From CBDDFQ01 sp965227035 (GTDB lineage Bacteria; Pseudomonadota; Gammaproteobacteria; Burkholderiales; Burkholderiaceae_C): a DNA stretch of 64,000 nt. Below are positions 47,451-56,963 of the stretch, in pieces (the first letter of the stretch is position 1; each line of letters begins with the position of its first letter). The DNA lies in the NCBI GenBank assembly GCA_965227035.1, contig OZ245724.1, positions 682,001-746,000 of the forward strand, read 5' to 3'. A program made the translations under genes and the position numbers. A model generated the notes under the pieces. That model searched no databases. It saw only the letters and a program-made list of their open reading frames with translations, and was not told where the DNA came from.

Positions 47451-47684
47451 ATGGCTTCCTCCCCTAAAACAACATCCTTGCCTGTCACATATGAAGCGGC
47501 ACTCGAAGAGCTCGAGCAACTGGTGTCACGCCTCGAATCGGGCCAAATGCCGCTGGAGCAGCTGCTGGGTGGGTATCAGCGCGGTGCCGAGCTTTTGAAG
47601 TTTTGCCGGGAAAAGCTCGACGCGGTCGAAAATCAAATCAAGGTTCTGGACGAAAACGGCTTGAAACCGTGGATACAAGAGTGA
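47451..47684 (+). CDS. xseB: Exodeoxyribonuclease VII small subunit
   Basis: A 77-residue subunit that wraps around XseA in the ssDNA exonuclease. YEAALEELEQLVSRLESGQMPLEQ is the highly conserved first helix, followed by YQRGAELLKFCREKLDAVE. Normal length. It has no strong ribosome site. Its stop TGA overlaps the GTG start of ispA, coupling the two genes. Confidence 0.96.
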   Translation: MASSPKTTSLPVTYEAALEELEQLVSRLESGQMPLEQLLGGYQRGAELLKFCREKLDAVENQIKVLDENGLKPWIQE

Positions 47685-48616
47685 AAAGAGTGACTTCGGG
47701 AGAGTCCTTCGATTTAAGCGGCTGGATGACGGCGCATCTCGCGTCTGTCGAATCGGCTTTGTCGAGCTGGGTGGCGCCGGACGCGCCTGCCGGTTTGGGC
47801 GACGCAATGCGCTACGCGGTGCTCGATGGTGGGAAACGCCTTCGACCGTTACTTGTGATGGCGGCCTGCGAGGCGGTCGACGGCTCTTACGATGCTGCCC
47901 TTCGCAGCGCCTGCGCGGTAGAACTTATCCACGCGTACTCGCTGGTTCACGACGACATGCCCTGCATGGACAACGATGTCCTGCGTCGCGGCAAACCTAC
48001 GGTGCATGTCAAATTCGGCGAAGCGAAAGCGCTTCTTGCGGGCGACGCGCTTCAGGCGCTCGCATTCGAGTTTTTGACGCCCGCGCAATCCGATACGCAT
48101 CCGATCGAAGCCCGGGTTCAGGCCACTCTTTGTGCGCTGCTCGCAAGAGCCGCAGGATCCGGTGGCATGGCTGGCGGTCAGGCGATCGATCTGGCGAGCG
48201 TTGGCAGCAAGCTCACCGAGGCGCAGTTGCGGCATATGCATCGGCTCAAGACGGGTGCACTGCTGCTCTCGAGCGTCATGATGGGCGCGGCGTGCCGGTA
48301 TAGCGATACGCCGCTCGACCTGGTCATCGTGCATTCCATGCGCGAATACGGTGAAGCGCTCGGCCTTGCGTTTCAGGTAGTCGACGACATCCTCGATGTG
48401 ACCGCAGATTCGGCCACGCTGGGAAAGACGGCAGGCAAGGATGCCGCCGACAACAAGCCGACCTACGTGTCGCTCATGGGCCTCGATGAGGCACGTGCAT
48501 TCGCGAAATCGCTACACACCGACGCCATCGATGCGCTCACCAGAAGCGGACTTGGCGAAACGCGTACACAGGCGCTTGCCGCGCTCGCCGACATGGTGGT
48601 GAATCGGGACAAATAA
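47681..48616 (+). CDS. ispA: Polyprenyl (farnesyl) diphosphate synthase
   Basis: A 311-residue trans-prenyltransferase making farnesyl diphosphate from IPP and DMAPP. Both aspartate-rich motifs are intact: DDMPCMD near residue 100 and DDILD near 240; GGKRLRP and GQAIDLA are also present. I chose the GTG at 47681 because it overlaps the xseB stop and because FDLSGWMTAHL upstream of the later ATG (47726) resembles the family N-terminus; a GTG at 47690 is also possible. Operon xseB-ispA-dxs. Confidence 0.93.
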   Translation: MKRVTSGESFDLSGWMTAHLASVESALSSWVAPDAPAGLGDAMRYAVLDGGKRLRPLLVMAACEAVDGSYDAALRSACAVELIHAYSLVHDDMPCMDNDVLRRGKPTVHVKFGEAKALLAGDALQALAFEFLTPAQSDTHPIEARVQATLCALLARAAGSGGMAGGQAIDLASVGSKLTEAQLRHMHRLKTGALLLSSVMMGAACRYSDTPLDLVIVHSMREYGEALGLAFQVVDDILDVTADSATLGKTAGKDAADNKPTYVSLMGLDEARAFAKSLHTDAIDALTRSGLGETRTQALAALADMVVNRDK

Positions 48617-48618
48617 AA

Positions 48619-50502
48619 ATGACTTCTCTGTTGCAGACCATCAACGATCCTTCGGCGCTTCGCAGCCTCGATCGCACCCAGCTCAAACAACTCGCAGCCG
48701 AACTGCGCGCTTACGTCATCGAGAGTGTCTCGAAAACCGGCGGACACCTGAGCTCCAACCTCGGCACTGTGGAGCTCACGGTGGCCCTGCATTACGTGTT
48801 CAACACACCGGAAGATCGCCTGGTCTGGGATGTGGGCCATCAAACGTACCCGCACAAAATTCTCACCGGCCGACGCGATCGCATGTCGTCGCTGCGTCAG
48901 CACGGTGGCATTTCCGGGTTCCCGATGCGCGCAGAAAGCCCGTTCGACACCTTCGGCACCGCACATTCGTCCACCTCTATATCGGCTGCGCTCGGCATGG
49001 CCATGGCTGCTCGCCAGAAGGGTGAAGACCGTCATGCCGTCGCGATCATCGGCGACGGTGCGATGAGCGCTGGCATGGCCTTCGAGGCTTTGAACAACGC
49101 AGGCGTGTCCGACTGCAATTTGTTGGTCGTGCTGAACGACAACGACATGAGCATCAGCCCACCGGTGGGTGCGCTCAATCGATATCTGGCGCAGTTGATG
49201 AGCGGGCAGTTCTACGCGGCAGCGAAGAACGTCGGCAAGTCGGTGCTGAAGGCGGCACCACCGCTGTTCGAGTTCGCGAAGAAGCTCGAGCAGCACGCTA
49301 AAGGTCTGGTCGTGCCCGCAACCTTGTTCGAGCAGTTCGGCTTCAACTACATCGGCCCGATCGACGGACACGATCTCGATTCGCTCATTCCCACGCTGGA
49401 AAACATCAGGAGCCTCAAAGGCCCGCAGTTCCTTCACGTGGTCACCAGGAAAGGTCAGGGCTACAAGCTGGCCGAGGCCGATCCGGTCGCCTATCACGGA
49501 CCCGGCAAGTTCGATCCGGCAGTCGGATTGACCAAGCCTGCATCGCCATCGCGCATGACCTTCACGCAGGTGTTCGGCCAATGGCTGTGCGACATGGCAG
49601 AGCAGGATTCGCGACTCGTCGGCATCACGCCCGCCATGCGCGAAGGCTCGGGACTCGTCGAATTCGAGCAGCGCTTTCCGAAGCGTTATTACGACGTCGG
49701 CATTGCGGAACAACATGCTGTGACTTTCGCAGCAGGCATGGCCACCGAAGGCGTCAAGCCGGTGGTGGCTATCTATTCCACATTCCTGCAACGCGGATAC
49801 GACCAGCTGATTCACGACGTCGCGCTTCAGAATTTGCCGGTAGTGTTCGCACTCGATCGCGCGGGGCTGGTGGGTGCCGATGGCGCCACTCACGCCGGCG
49901 CATACGACATTCCATACCTGCGCTGCGTCCCGAACATGAGCGTCGCCTGTCCTGCCGACGAAGCCGAATGCAGGCAGCTGCTGTCCTCGGCGTTCGCGCA
50001 GAGTCATCCGGTTGCGGTTCGCTATCCGCGCGGAGCCGGAGTCGGACGCGCGCCTTTGCCGGGGCTGGAAGCATTGCCCTTCGGCAAGGCCGAAGTCCGG
50101 CGCGAGATCCGGTCTTCCGGATTCGCAGGTAGCGACGGAAAAACCAAACGCATTGCGATTCTTGCGTTCGGCACACTTTTGTATCCTGCTATCGAAGTTG
50201 CAGACAAGCTCGATCTGACCGTGGTGAACATGCGCTGGGCGAAACCTCTCGATGTCGATCTGCTCAAGGCGATTGCAAGTTCCCACGATGCGCTGGTCAC
50301 GCTGGAAGAGGGCGCAATCATGGGTGGTGCGGGCAGCGCGGTACTTGAAGCGCTGGAACGCGAACGCATCGTTATGCCGGTATTGCAATTAGGCCTGCCC
50401 GATATATTTATAGAACACGGCGATCCGGTGAAGCTGATGTCATTGCAGGGCCTCGACGCGGCAGGCATCGAAAAATCGATTCGCGAACGCTTCGCCAATT
50501 GA
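48619..50502 (+). CDS. dxs: 1-deoxy-D-xylulose-5-phosphate synthase
   Basis: A 627-residue ThDP enzyme condensing pyruvate and glyceraldehyde 3-phosphate, first step of the MEP isoprenoid pathway. The ThDP motif GDGAMSAGMAFEALNNAG, the H49-like KTGGHLSSNLGTVELTVAL, DVGHQTYPHKILTGR, the DGHD substrate loop and the C-terminal transketolase region (YDVGIAEQHAVTFAAG, DRAGLVGADGATHAG) are all present. It starts two bases after the ispA stop and ends the operon; a hairpin pair lies downstream. Confidence 0.98.
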   Translation: MTSLLQTINDPSALRSLDRTQLKQLAAELRAYVIESVSKTGGHLSSNLGTVELTVALHYVFNTPEDRLVWDVGHQTYPHKILTGRRDRMSSLRQHGGISGFPMRAESPFDTFGTAHSSTSISAALGMAMAARQKGEDRHAVAIIGDGAMSAGMAFEALNNAGVSDCNLLVVLNDNDMSISPPVGALNRYLAQLMSGQFYAAAKNVGKSVLKAAPPLFEFAKKLEQHAKGLVVPATLFEQFGFNYIGPIDGHDLDSLIPTLENIRSLKGPQFLHVVTRKGQGYKLAEADPVAYHGPGKFDPAVGLTKPASPSRMTFTQVFGQWLCDMAEQDSRLVGITPAMREGSGLVEFEQRFPKRYYDVGIAEQHAVTFAAGMATEGVKPVVAIYSTFLQRGYDQLIHDVALQNLPVVFALDRAGLVGADGATHAGAYDIPYLRCVPNMSVACPADEAECRQLLSSAFAQSHPVAVRYPRGAGVGRAPLPGLEALPFGKAEVRREIRSSGFAGSDGKTKRIAILAFGTLLYPAIEVADKLDLTVVNMRWAKPLDVDLLKAIASSHDALVTLEEGAIMGGAGSAVLEALERERIVMPVLQLGLPDIFIEHGDPVKLMSLQGLDAAGIEKSIRERFAN

Positions 50503-50540
50503 GTGTTTAGCAGGCGGCCGCTCGGTTGCCTTGCAGCAGT

Positions 50541-50609
50541 CTTGCGCGAAACTTGCGCGAAACTTGCATCAACTTAGTTTTATGACCCATCGGCTTCATC
50601 GAGCCGATG
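50541..50609. repeat. 11-bp direct repeat followed by a hairpin downstream of dxs
   Basis: CTTGCGCGAAA repeats twice at 50541-50562, continuing as CTTGCATC. Then CATCGGCT/AGCCGATG (50588-50609) forms a perfect 8-bp stem. The hairpin lacks a clear T-run; it might be a weak terminator or an RNA end. This region also holds the promoter of the downstream TRAP gene. Confidence 0.6.
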
Positions 50610-50740
50610 TTCTCTCGCGTTTTCGCGGGAAAACCCCATCGTGTTTGCGCTTGAGCGATTCCTAAAATCGACCCACTCAAAAGCCCTCGCATGTTCTGAC
50701 TACCAGAGCGCGAGGAAATCAAAAACCACAGGAGACCTTC

Positions 50741-51820
50741 ATGGATCGTCGTTCCCTTATCAAGAATGCAGGCATCGCAGGCGTGCTGGCTGCGGGCGTC
50801 GCACCCGCAGTGCATGCGCAAGCGACCGTTCGCTGGCGTCTGGCATCGAGCTTTCCCAAGTCGCTGGACACCATCTACGGCGCGGCCGAAGTGTTCTCCA
50901 AAGCAGTCCGCGGCATGACCGGCGGCAAGTTCGAAATCTCGGTTCACGCAGCTGGCGAATTGATGCCGGCATTCGGCGTGGTCGATGGTGTTCAGAACCA
51001 GACGGTCGAGATGTGCCACACGGTGCCCTACTACTTCTTCGGCAAGAACGAAGCGTTCGCCATCGGCGCTGCAATTCCGTTCGGGCTGAATTCACGCCAG
51101 ATGTCGGCATGGATGTACGAAGGCAACGGCCGCAAGTTGATGAACGAGTTCTACGCCAAGTACAACATCGTGAGCTTCGCAGGCGGCAACACCGGCGCCC
51201 AAATGGGCGGCTGGTTCCGCAAGAAAATCGAATCGCCTAACGACATCAAGGGCCTGAAGTTCCGCATCGGTGGATTCGCCGGCCGCGTGATCGAACGCAT
51301 GGGCGGCGTGCCGCAGAACATTCCCGGCGGCGAAATTTATCAGGCGCTTGAAAAAGGCACGATCGACGCGGCAGAGTGGGTCGGTCCGTACGATGACTTG
51401 AAGCTCGGCTTCAACAAGGTCGCGCCGTATTACTACTACCCCGGCTGGTGGGAAGGCGGCCCCGGCGTCGACTTCTACGTCAACAACAAGGCGCTCGACG
51501 CACTGCCCGCTGAATACAAGGCCATCATCGAAGCGGCGTCGGCATCGGCTCACGTCGACATGCAAGCCAAATACGATGCACGCAATCCTGGCGCGCTGAA
51601 GCAACTGGTCGCTGCGAAGACGCAAGTCCTTCCCTTCCCGAAAACAGTGCTCGATGCCTCGTACAAGACCTCGATGGAGGTCTACGACGAGCTAGGCGCG
51701 AAGAACCCCGACTGGAAGAAGATTTACGACGACTACCGCGCGTTCCAGAAAGATCAGGTCATGTGGTTCCGGTTCACCGAAGCGCGTTTCGACAGCTTCA
51801 TGCAAGCACAAAAGTTGTGA
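50741..51820 (+). CDS. TRAP transporter substrate-binding protein (DctP family), orphan
   Basis: A 359-residue periplasmic binding protein. The start is MDRRSLIKNAGIAGVLAAG, a Tat-like signal (RRSLIK) with cleavage around AHA/Q. The mature protein is of the DctP type, with SSFPKSLDTIYGAAE, GGKFEISVHAAGELMPAFG and WVGPYDDLKLG. This subgroup resembles 2-oxo acid/lactate-binding TRAP proteins of the TakP kind (WVGPYDD, KVAPYYYYPGWWEGG). ACAGGAG lies upstream. No DctQM genes adjoin, so it must share permeases encoded elsewhere. A terminator follows. Confidence 0.93.
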   Translation: MDRRSLIKNAGIAGVLAAGVAPAVHAQATVRWRLASSFPKSLDTIYGAAEVFSKAVRGMTGGKFEISVHAAGELMPAFGVVDGVQNQTVEMCHTVPYYFFGKNEAFAIGAAIPFGLNSRQMSAWMYEGNGRKLMNEFYAKYNIVSFAGGNTGAQMGGWFRKKIESPNDIKGLKFRIGGFAGRVIERMGGVPQNIPGGEIYQALEKGTIDAAEWVGPYDDLKLGFNKVAPYYYYPGWWEGGPGVDFYVNNKALDALPAEYKAIIEAASASAHVDMQAKYDARNPGALKQLVAAKTQVLPFPKTVLDASYKTSMEVYDELGAKNPDWKKIYDDYRAFQKDQVMWFRFTEARFDSFMQAQKL

Positions 51821-51857
51821 TCGGTCGGCGCTTCTGGCGCCAGCCGATTTCCTTCAT

Positions 51858-51890
51858 AAGCCTCTTCAGGGAACTGACGGGGCTTTTTTT
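51858..51890 (+). terminator. Rho-independent terminator after the orphan TRAP gene
   Basis: AAGCCTC, then a CAG/CTG inner stem, then GGGGCTTTTTTT. The 7-bp outer stem with a T-run ends the transcript. Confidence 0.8.
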
Positions 51891-52091
51891 ATGCGCGCTC
51901 GATACCAGCACCCCTCCCGGATTCGATTTGCGGTCGCTTCGACTTCGCCCGCGTTCCGATTCGTCCGCAATTTCACGGGCTTCGTGATCCTCAAACAAGC
52001 ATTCGTCGTTTTTCCCCGCAATTGTTAATGGGGTTACAGATCATCTCGTCCACGCGCCAGTTCGTGCGCGATCAGAAGGCTGGAGATCGAG

Positions 52092-53495
52092 ATGAAACTT
52101 GTAGCGTGGGTTATGGGGTACGTCGTTTTTATTGCGCTGGCAATGACCGCATGCGGCGGCGGAGGCGGGGGAATTCAGCACGAGGTTGTGACTCTCGATG
52201 GGCTGACGGTTCCCATCACCGATGCGCCGCAGGGGCCGTACTCGCTGGTAGGTAGCGTGCTCAATCTTGGAAATTCCGGCCTGCGACTCAATGACGGTTT
52301 CGATGTGATCGATGTGGCGGCCGGTGCCACGAGTTTTGTGTTCCGAACGAAGCTTCCAGCAGGATCCGATTACGACGTGACGATCGTGCAGCAACCCGAG
52401 GGGCAGGTATGCGCCGTCAGCTACGGACAAGGCAGGATTCAGGGAACCGAACGCAAAGTCATCGTCAACTGCGCATCGCCCCCGCAGTTCGCTTTCTTGT
52501 TGATGGTCAACGATATCGTGCAATACGCATACGACCAGGATTCAGGCGAATTGACGGAAGGGTATACGACGCGCTGGACCGACGGCGCATCTTCTACCGC
52601 CTACTACACGCTGACCAAACACCCGATTCAATCCTACGTGTTCGCGTTCCACGCTTATGAACACAAACTGGTAGCCCTCTACGTCGACAAAGGCACCGGT
52701 CAGGTTGAGAAGACGGGGGAAGCGTTCGTGCCGTACGAGGATGGCAACGCATTTCGGGTTCGCATCACGCCTGACGGTAAGTACATCTACGTCGGGGGTC
52801 TGCAAAACGGTGTCTACGGTTTCGAGTTTCACGAGGATTCTGGAACGATGACTCCCATCGACAACGGCAACGTAGTCGTACATCCCAATGGCGCTGGCGA
52901 CTATGTCCCGCTCGACGACTTCGAGATGGATCCGCAGGGTAAGTACGTGTACGGCTCCAACAAGGACACAGGGGTGAACACGCTTCGAATCGAGGCCGAC
53001 GGCACCTTGAACTGGATCGCACGCTACAAGGGAACTCAGGGCGTCGGCATGATGAGCATCCATCCGGACGGCAAGCGGATTTTCGCGTCATCGGCAGATA
53101 GCTCTGGACTTCAGGTCATCGATGTCAACGACGGGGTTCTCGGAAAGCATGTCGATCTGAATCTGAATATCCATAAAGATTTCTGGACGGGAATACAGGT
53201 CGATCCGACCGGGACAAATGTTTTTCTCAACTCGGACATCTCGGGCCGAATGGGTGCCTACCCCGTTTCAAGCTTGATGAACGGCAGTCTCATGGGGAGC
53301 ATCGAGTCGATTGCCGGGGGTAATGGCCGAAGCCTTTTCTCGATCAGTCAGAACGGCAAGTTCGTCTACGACCAACGGCACGATCCCGAGGGGCTGGATG
53401 GGTTCCGGGTCGACCTCATGGGTGCTCCGCCTTCGGTAACGCAAATCGAGTTACCGGACAAGACCAAGCAAAGTCGCGCGTTCCTCGTCTATTGA
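52092..53495 (+). CDS. Beta-propeller lipoprotein, paralogue 1
   Basis: A 467-residue putative lipoprotein. The signal ends TAC followed by GGGGGG, a lipobox with Met at -3. Residues about 40-125 form a small domain with GPYSLVGSVLNLGNSGL and two cysteines (VCAVSYG, NCASP). From about 130 to the end, repeated blade motifs such as PDGKYIYVGG, PQGKYVYGSN and PDGKRIFASS indicate a seven-blade propeller of the 6-phosphogluconolactonase/YVTN type. The final residues SRAFLVY close the propeller. Probably an outer-membrane or periplasmic-face lipoprotein. GGAGATCGAG is a good ribosome site. Paralogue 2 begins 23 bases after the stop. Confidence 0.85.
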   Translation: MKLVAWVMGYVVFIALAMTACGGGGGGIQHEVVTLDGLTVPITDAPQGPYSLVGSVLNLGNSGLRLNDGFDVIDVAAGATSFVFRTKLPAGSDYDVTIVQQPEGQVCAVSYGQGRIQGTERKVIVNCASPPQFAFLLMVNDIVQYAYDQDSGELTEGYTTRWTDGASSTAYYTLTKHPIQSYVFAFHAYEHKLVALYVDKGTGQVEKTGEAFVPYEDGNAFRVRITPDGKYIYVGGLQNGVYGFEFHEDSGTMTPIDNGNVVVHPNGAGDYVPLDDFEMDPQGKYVYGSNKDTGVNTLRIEADGTLNWIARYKGTQGVGMMSIHPDGKRIFASSADSSGLQVIDVNDGVLGKHVDLNLNIHKDFWTGIQVDPTGTNVFLNSDISGRMGAYPVSSLMNGSLMGSIESIAGGNGRSLFSISQNGKFVYDQRHDPEGLDGFRVDLMGAPPSVTQIELPDKTKQSRAFLVY

Positions 53496-53518
53496 ATACC
53501 CGACACCGTCAGGCAAGC

Positions 53519-54958
53519 ATGAAAAAAGTACTCTTCGGTTCCAAGTTTGGCGCGGCGGTTATCAGCCTCTTCGCAGTTTTCGCAGTTGCTGCGGCGGGTT
53601 GCGGCGGGCCACCCGGCAGCGGCACATGGTCGAACGCGGTTCATCCGCAAGGCGGAAATCTCGCAATCGTCGATCCGGTCGGGGGCCCATACACCCTTGC
53701 CGGAAGCATCGTCGGACTGACGGTAAGCGGTCTTTTTATTTCCGACGGATCCGAATCGGTAGAGGTGCCCTACAACGCAAAAACATTTCAGTTTTTGCGC
53801 CCATTGCCCAGCGGCAGTTCGTATGAAGTCACCATCACACAGCAGCCTCCGCGACAGCATTGCGAGGCGACACGTGCAAGTCGCGGCGTCATCGATGAAA
53901 CCATCAAAACGGTGATCATCAATTGCAAAGACGACACGCGCTACGCCTACGTTCTGAACGGCAACACCAACTCGATGCTGCTCGGACTCTTCAACTTCGA
54001 CAGTGCCAGCGGACAGCTGACCTACTCGAACAACTCGTACGCGGTTCCGTTTGCGGAAGGGCCGAACGATTATCCGAATGTCATGGTGGCGCATCCCTTC
54101 GGCCCTTACCTTTATCTTTTCGGGCAAAGCGCTGGTTATGCCGACGTGTTTCATGTGCGTGGCGATGCACAGCTCGACAAAGTCTTGACCGGAAACAGGC
54201 AAGGCAGGAACTTGCAGTTCCTGATCGAGCCGGGCGGGAACTATGGCTACTTCGCAGCCAACGCTATCGAAAGTCAACAGTTGAACCTCGACACCGGAGA
54301 ACTCGGCGAAATCCAGGACGTGCTGACTTTGGCGCAAGTTGGTAACTTGAAGAGCTCATCGCTTGCAATGGATCCGGTAGGCAAGTACCTGTATTTTTCG
54401 AACGACACGAATATCCTGGCGTATCCGCTCGATCCGCTTGGCGCTTTGACGACTGCGAATTCAGTCTCATCGCAATATGTCGCAGACTATCTCGCGATTT
54501 ATGCAAAAGGAACCCGCGCAATCGGCCTCCGACTTCAGGGGACGAGCGCCTATCTGGCGAGCTACGTGGTTACCGGAGGAGCGTTCAGCAGAGAGGGCAA
54601 CGAAACGCTGCTACCGACGCCCAACGCCACCTATAACTCGCTTACCGTCGATCCGTCGGGAAGATTTGTCGCACTCAACTATTTCGTCAGTGGGAACGGA
54701 GGCGTTTTCACCTACAACACGTCCGAAATCGTCAACGGCACCTTTGGCTCCTCACGCCAACTTGCGACTACTGAGCAACCGGTTGCCCTCGACTTCTCGT
54801 CGGCGGGCGATGTTGCCTACCTCGTCACGAAAGGCGCTGTCGCTAATAACGATTTCAGGCCCTTGACTGGTCTGCGCGTCGACGCAAGCGGCACGCCTTC
54901 GGCTCTGGCTGCGCCGTCGACCAACGTGAACAAAGCGCGAGCTGTGTTGATGCATTGA
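53519..54958 (+). CDS. Beta-propeller lipoprotein, paralogue 2
   Basis: A 479-residue paralogue of its neighbour. The start at 53519 gives a signal peptide of about 30 residues ending AAAGC followed by GGPPGSG. The N-domain has GPYTLAGSIVGLTVSGLFIS and two cysteines (HCEATRASRG, INCKDD). The propeller has blades such as PVGKYLYFSN and PSGRFVALN and ends KARAVLMH. An AGGCA lies before the ATG. It is in an operon with paralogue 1 and is followed by a terminator. Confidence 0.85.
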   Translation: MKKVLFGSKFGAAVISLFAVFAVAAAGCGGPPGSGTWSNAVHPQGGNLAIVDPVGGPYTLAGSIVGLTVSGLFISDGSESVEVPYNAKTFQFLRPLPSGSSYEVTITQQPPRQHCEATRASRGVIDETIKTVIINCKDDTRYAYVLNGNTNSMLLGLFNFDSASGQLTYSNNSYAVPFAEGPNDYPNVMVAHPFGPYLYLFGQSAGYADVFHVRGDAQLDKVLTGNRQGRNLQFLIEPGGNYGYFAANAIESQQLNLDTGELGEIQDVLTLAQVGNLKSSSLAMDPVGKYLYFSNDTNILAYPLDPLGALTTANSVSSQYVADYLAIYAKGTRAIGLRLQGTSAYLASYVVTGGAFSREGNETLLPTPNATYNSLTVDPSGRFVALNYFVSGNGGVFTYNTSEIVNGTFGSSRQLATTEQPVALDFSSAGDVAYLVTKGAVANNDFRPLTGLRVDASGTPSALAAPSTNVNKARAVLMH

Positions 54959-54977
54959 TTTTCGACGCGGCATAACC

Positions 54978-55014
54978 AATGGCCTGTCGCTCATTACAAC
55001 AGGCCATTTTTTTC
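54978..55014 (+). terminator. Rho-independent terminator after paralogue 2
   Basis: AATGGCCTGT, loop, ACAGGCCATT and TTTTT. It ends the two-gene unit; the next paralogue therefore has its own promoter in the remaining 190 bases. Confidence 0.9.
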
Positions 55015-55202
55015 GAAGGGAAGTTGAATGGGCCGTTTATATGCAATTCACGCAACTCGTCGGCTAATCGCGCTTTTCATACCCAAGGAAGCGGTGTTCG
55101 TCTGTTTCCTACCCGGCTGGTAACAAGTCTCTACATCATTAGTTTCGTTGTGCCTCGAGTGCGCAATCGCAAATGTTTAAACCTTGAACCGTTGGGACAA
55201 TC

Positions 55203-56609
55203 ATGAAAAAAACAGTCGGCGTCGTGAGTTTGGGATTGATTGCGGCAGCGCTCGCAATAGGCGGGTGCGGAGGTGGAGGCGGCCAGGCCTGGGACAACGA
55301 TGTGCAACTGGAGGGATTGGCTCTGACCATCGTCGATCCGGTCGACGGGCCGTACACGTTAGCCGGCAGCATCGTTGGATTGACGGTAGACGGGCTGGTG
55401 CTGAGCAACGGCCACGAGCAGAAAACCTACAACGCGAATGCCAAGTCGTTCATCTTCACTCCCAGGCCGCAAAACGAAGACTACAAAGTCACCGTGGTGA
55501 CGCAGCCCGGAAGACAGCAATGCGACGTTGCCTATAGAGACGGAAAGCTGACGAAGACGGTTCAGGACGTGGAAGTGATCTGTCATCTGGAAACCCGCTC
55601 CGCATACGCGTTGAATGTGGTCAGTCAAACTTCGATGAATCTGGGCAGGTTCAATTTCGATGGCGCGACTGGAGCGCTGACATACGACCGGGGCGTGCCC
55701 ATTCCTTTTTACAGCGTGTCTTCGAACCTGATGCAGATTGTTCCTCATCCCTTCAGGCCATTCCTTTATGTCTATGGCGACTTTTCCGGTGAAAACACGC
55801 TGTTCCACGTCGACAAGGACGGCCATCTCGATCAAATGAACGCTGGCGATGTGAACGGTTTCAGCACGCGATTTCTTATCGCTCCGAGTGGATCGGTTGT
55901 GTACAACCTGACTTACGGCGCTGCCATCAACACGGCGACCATCGATCAAACCGGAGCGATGAACTCACTTACCGTGGCTACGACGACGTCGCAGACGGTC
56001 TCCGCCGGTTCTCTAGCCTTGGATCCGAATGGCAGATATCTTTACTACGGAGAGGATCAAGCAATCAGGGTGCTCCCATTGAATTCGGATGGGACTCTGG
56101 TAACTCCGGTGGTTGCAAAGACTTCGACGATTGTCGGCAATGCAAGACTGATTGCGTTGAGCAGAACAGGTGAGTACGCCGTGGCCGTGAAAAGGTCGGG
56201 CGCCAATAACTTTCTCGAAACGTACAGTGTGGCGAATGGAGTTTTCACGTCGCAGCACATTTACCCGTTGCCTGCCGATCACAACTACGACTTTGTGAAT
56301 TCGCTACACATCGATCCGACTGACACGTACATTGCTTTCAACGCATCTACCGACCTCCTCACCTTTAAATACACGTCTATGCAAGATGGAACAGTCGTCG
56401 CGGGCGGTGTCGGCGCCACTTCGGCGTGGGGACTCGACACGGCGTTTCCTTCTTCAGGAAAATTCGTGTTTTCGCCGGAGTTGCGCGAGATTGGCCACGA
56501 CACGGAAGAGCCGCTACGGGGATTTAGCCTTGATGCCCTTGGCGCGCCGAGCGCGATCAGCGTGACCGATCCCAACTTGAGCAAGGTACGTGCAATTCGC
56601 TTTTATTGA
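55203..56609 (+). CDS. Beta-propeller lipoprotein, paralogue 3
   Basis: A 468-residue paralogue. The lipobox is IGGC, then GGGGG. The N-domain carries GPYTLAGSIVGLTVDGLVLS, almost the same as in paralogue 2, and two cysteines (QCDVAYRDG, VICHLE). The propeller includes DPNGRYLYYGE and the terminal KVRAIRFY. The gene is more AT-rich to the eye than paralogue 1. Its own terminator follows at 56643. Confidence 0.85.
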   Translation: MKKTVGVVSLGLIAAALAIGGCGGGGGQAWDNDVQLEGLALTIVDPVDGPYTLAGSIVGLTVDGLVLSNGHEQKTYNANAKSFIFTPRPQNEDYKVTVVTQPGRQQCDVAYRDGKLTKTVQDVEVICHLETRSAYALNVVSQTSMNLGRFNFDGATGALTYDRGVPIPFYSVSSNLMQIVPHPFRPFLYVYGDFSGENTLFHVDKDGHLDQMNAGDVNGFSTRFLIAPSGSVVYNLTYGAAINTATIDQTGAMNSLTVATTTSQTVSAGSLALDPNGRYLYYGEDQAIRVLPLNSDGTLVTPVVAKTSTIVGNARLIALSRTGEYAVAVKRSGANNFLETYSVANGVFTSQHIYPLPADHNYDFVNSLHIDPTDTYIAFNASTDLLTFKYTSMQDGTVVAGGVGATSAWGLDTAFPSSGKFVFSPELREIGHDTEEPLRGFSLDALGAPSAISVTDPNLSKVRAIRFY

Positions 56610-56642
56610 TCTGGTCAATAGCAGGTTCAACGCGTTCTAGCA

Positions 56643-56676
56643 AAAAGCCAACCGGGGACGGTTGGCTTTTGTTTTT
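56643..56676 (+). terminator. Rho-independent terminator after paralogue 3
   Basis: AAAAGCCAACCG, loop GGGA, CGGTTGGCTTTT and more T bases. A strong stem of about 12 pairs. Confidence 0.95.
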
Positions 56677-56963
56677 GATGGGATCTTTCGGAAAGTGGAT
56701 CTAAACCATTCAGCGGGGCAGTAGATCAAGGCGCTGCAGTGGTGGTAAAGAAGATGCTGTAGTCCGAGAAGTCGCTCGAAGTCCTGAAGCCATCACTGGC
56801 GCATCGCCCCAAACTTCTTTCAGTTTTTCATCAGCATCAGTTCGCAATAATCGCGGCCCGCGTTCTGCTCGCCGCAAGCGACAAAGACGCGTAAGCGGTC
56901 GGCGTCGAGTGCGCCGACTTCAAATTTTCCAATGAAGTAGTTACTTCAAAAATTGATTGATCG
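56677..56963 (+). other. Intergenic region with a possible gene remnant
   Basis: A 287-base stretch before paralogue 4. No promoter is obvious. On the minus strand at 56820-56945 an open stretch of 41 codons, without a start codon, ends in TGA and reads plausibly as protein (VFVACGEQNAGRDYCELM). I could not identify it; it may be a remnant of a gene. It is short enough to be chance. Confidence 0.3.

Noticed and set aside
51891..52028. A 45-codon frame starting at the end of the terminator
   Set aside because: No ribosome site, starts in the terminator T-run region and shows no protein pattern.
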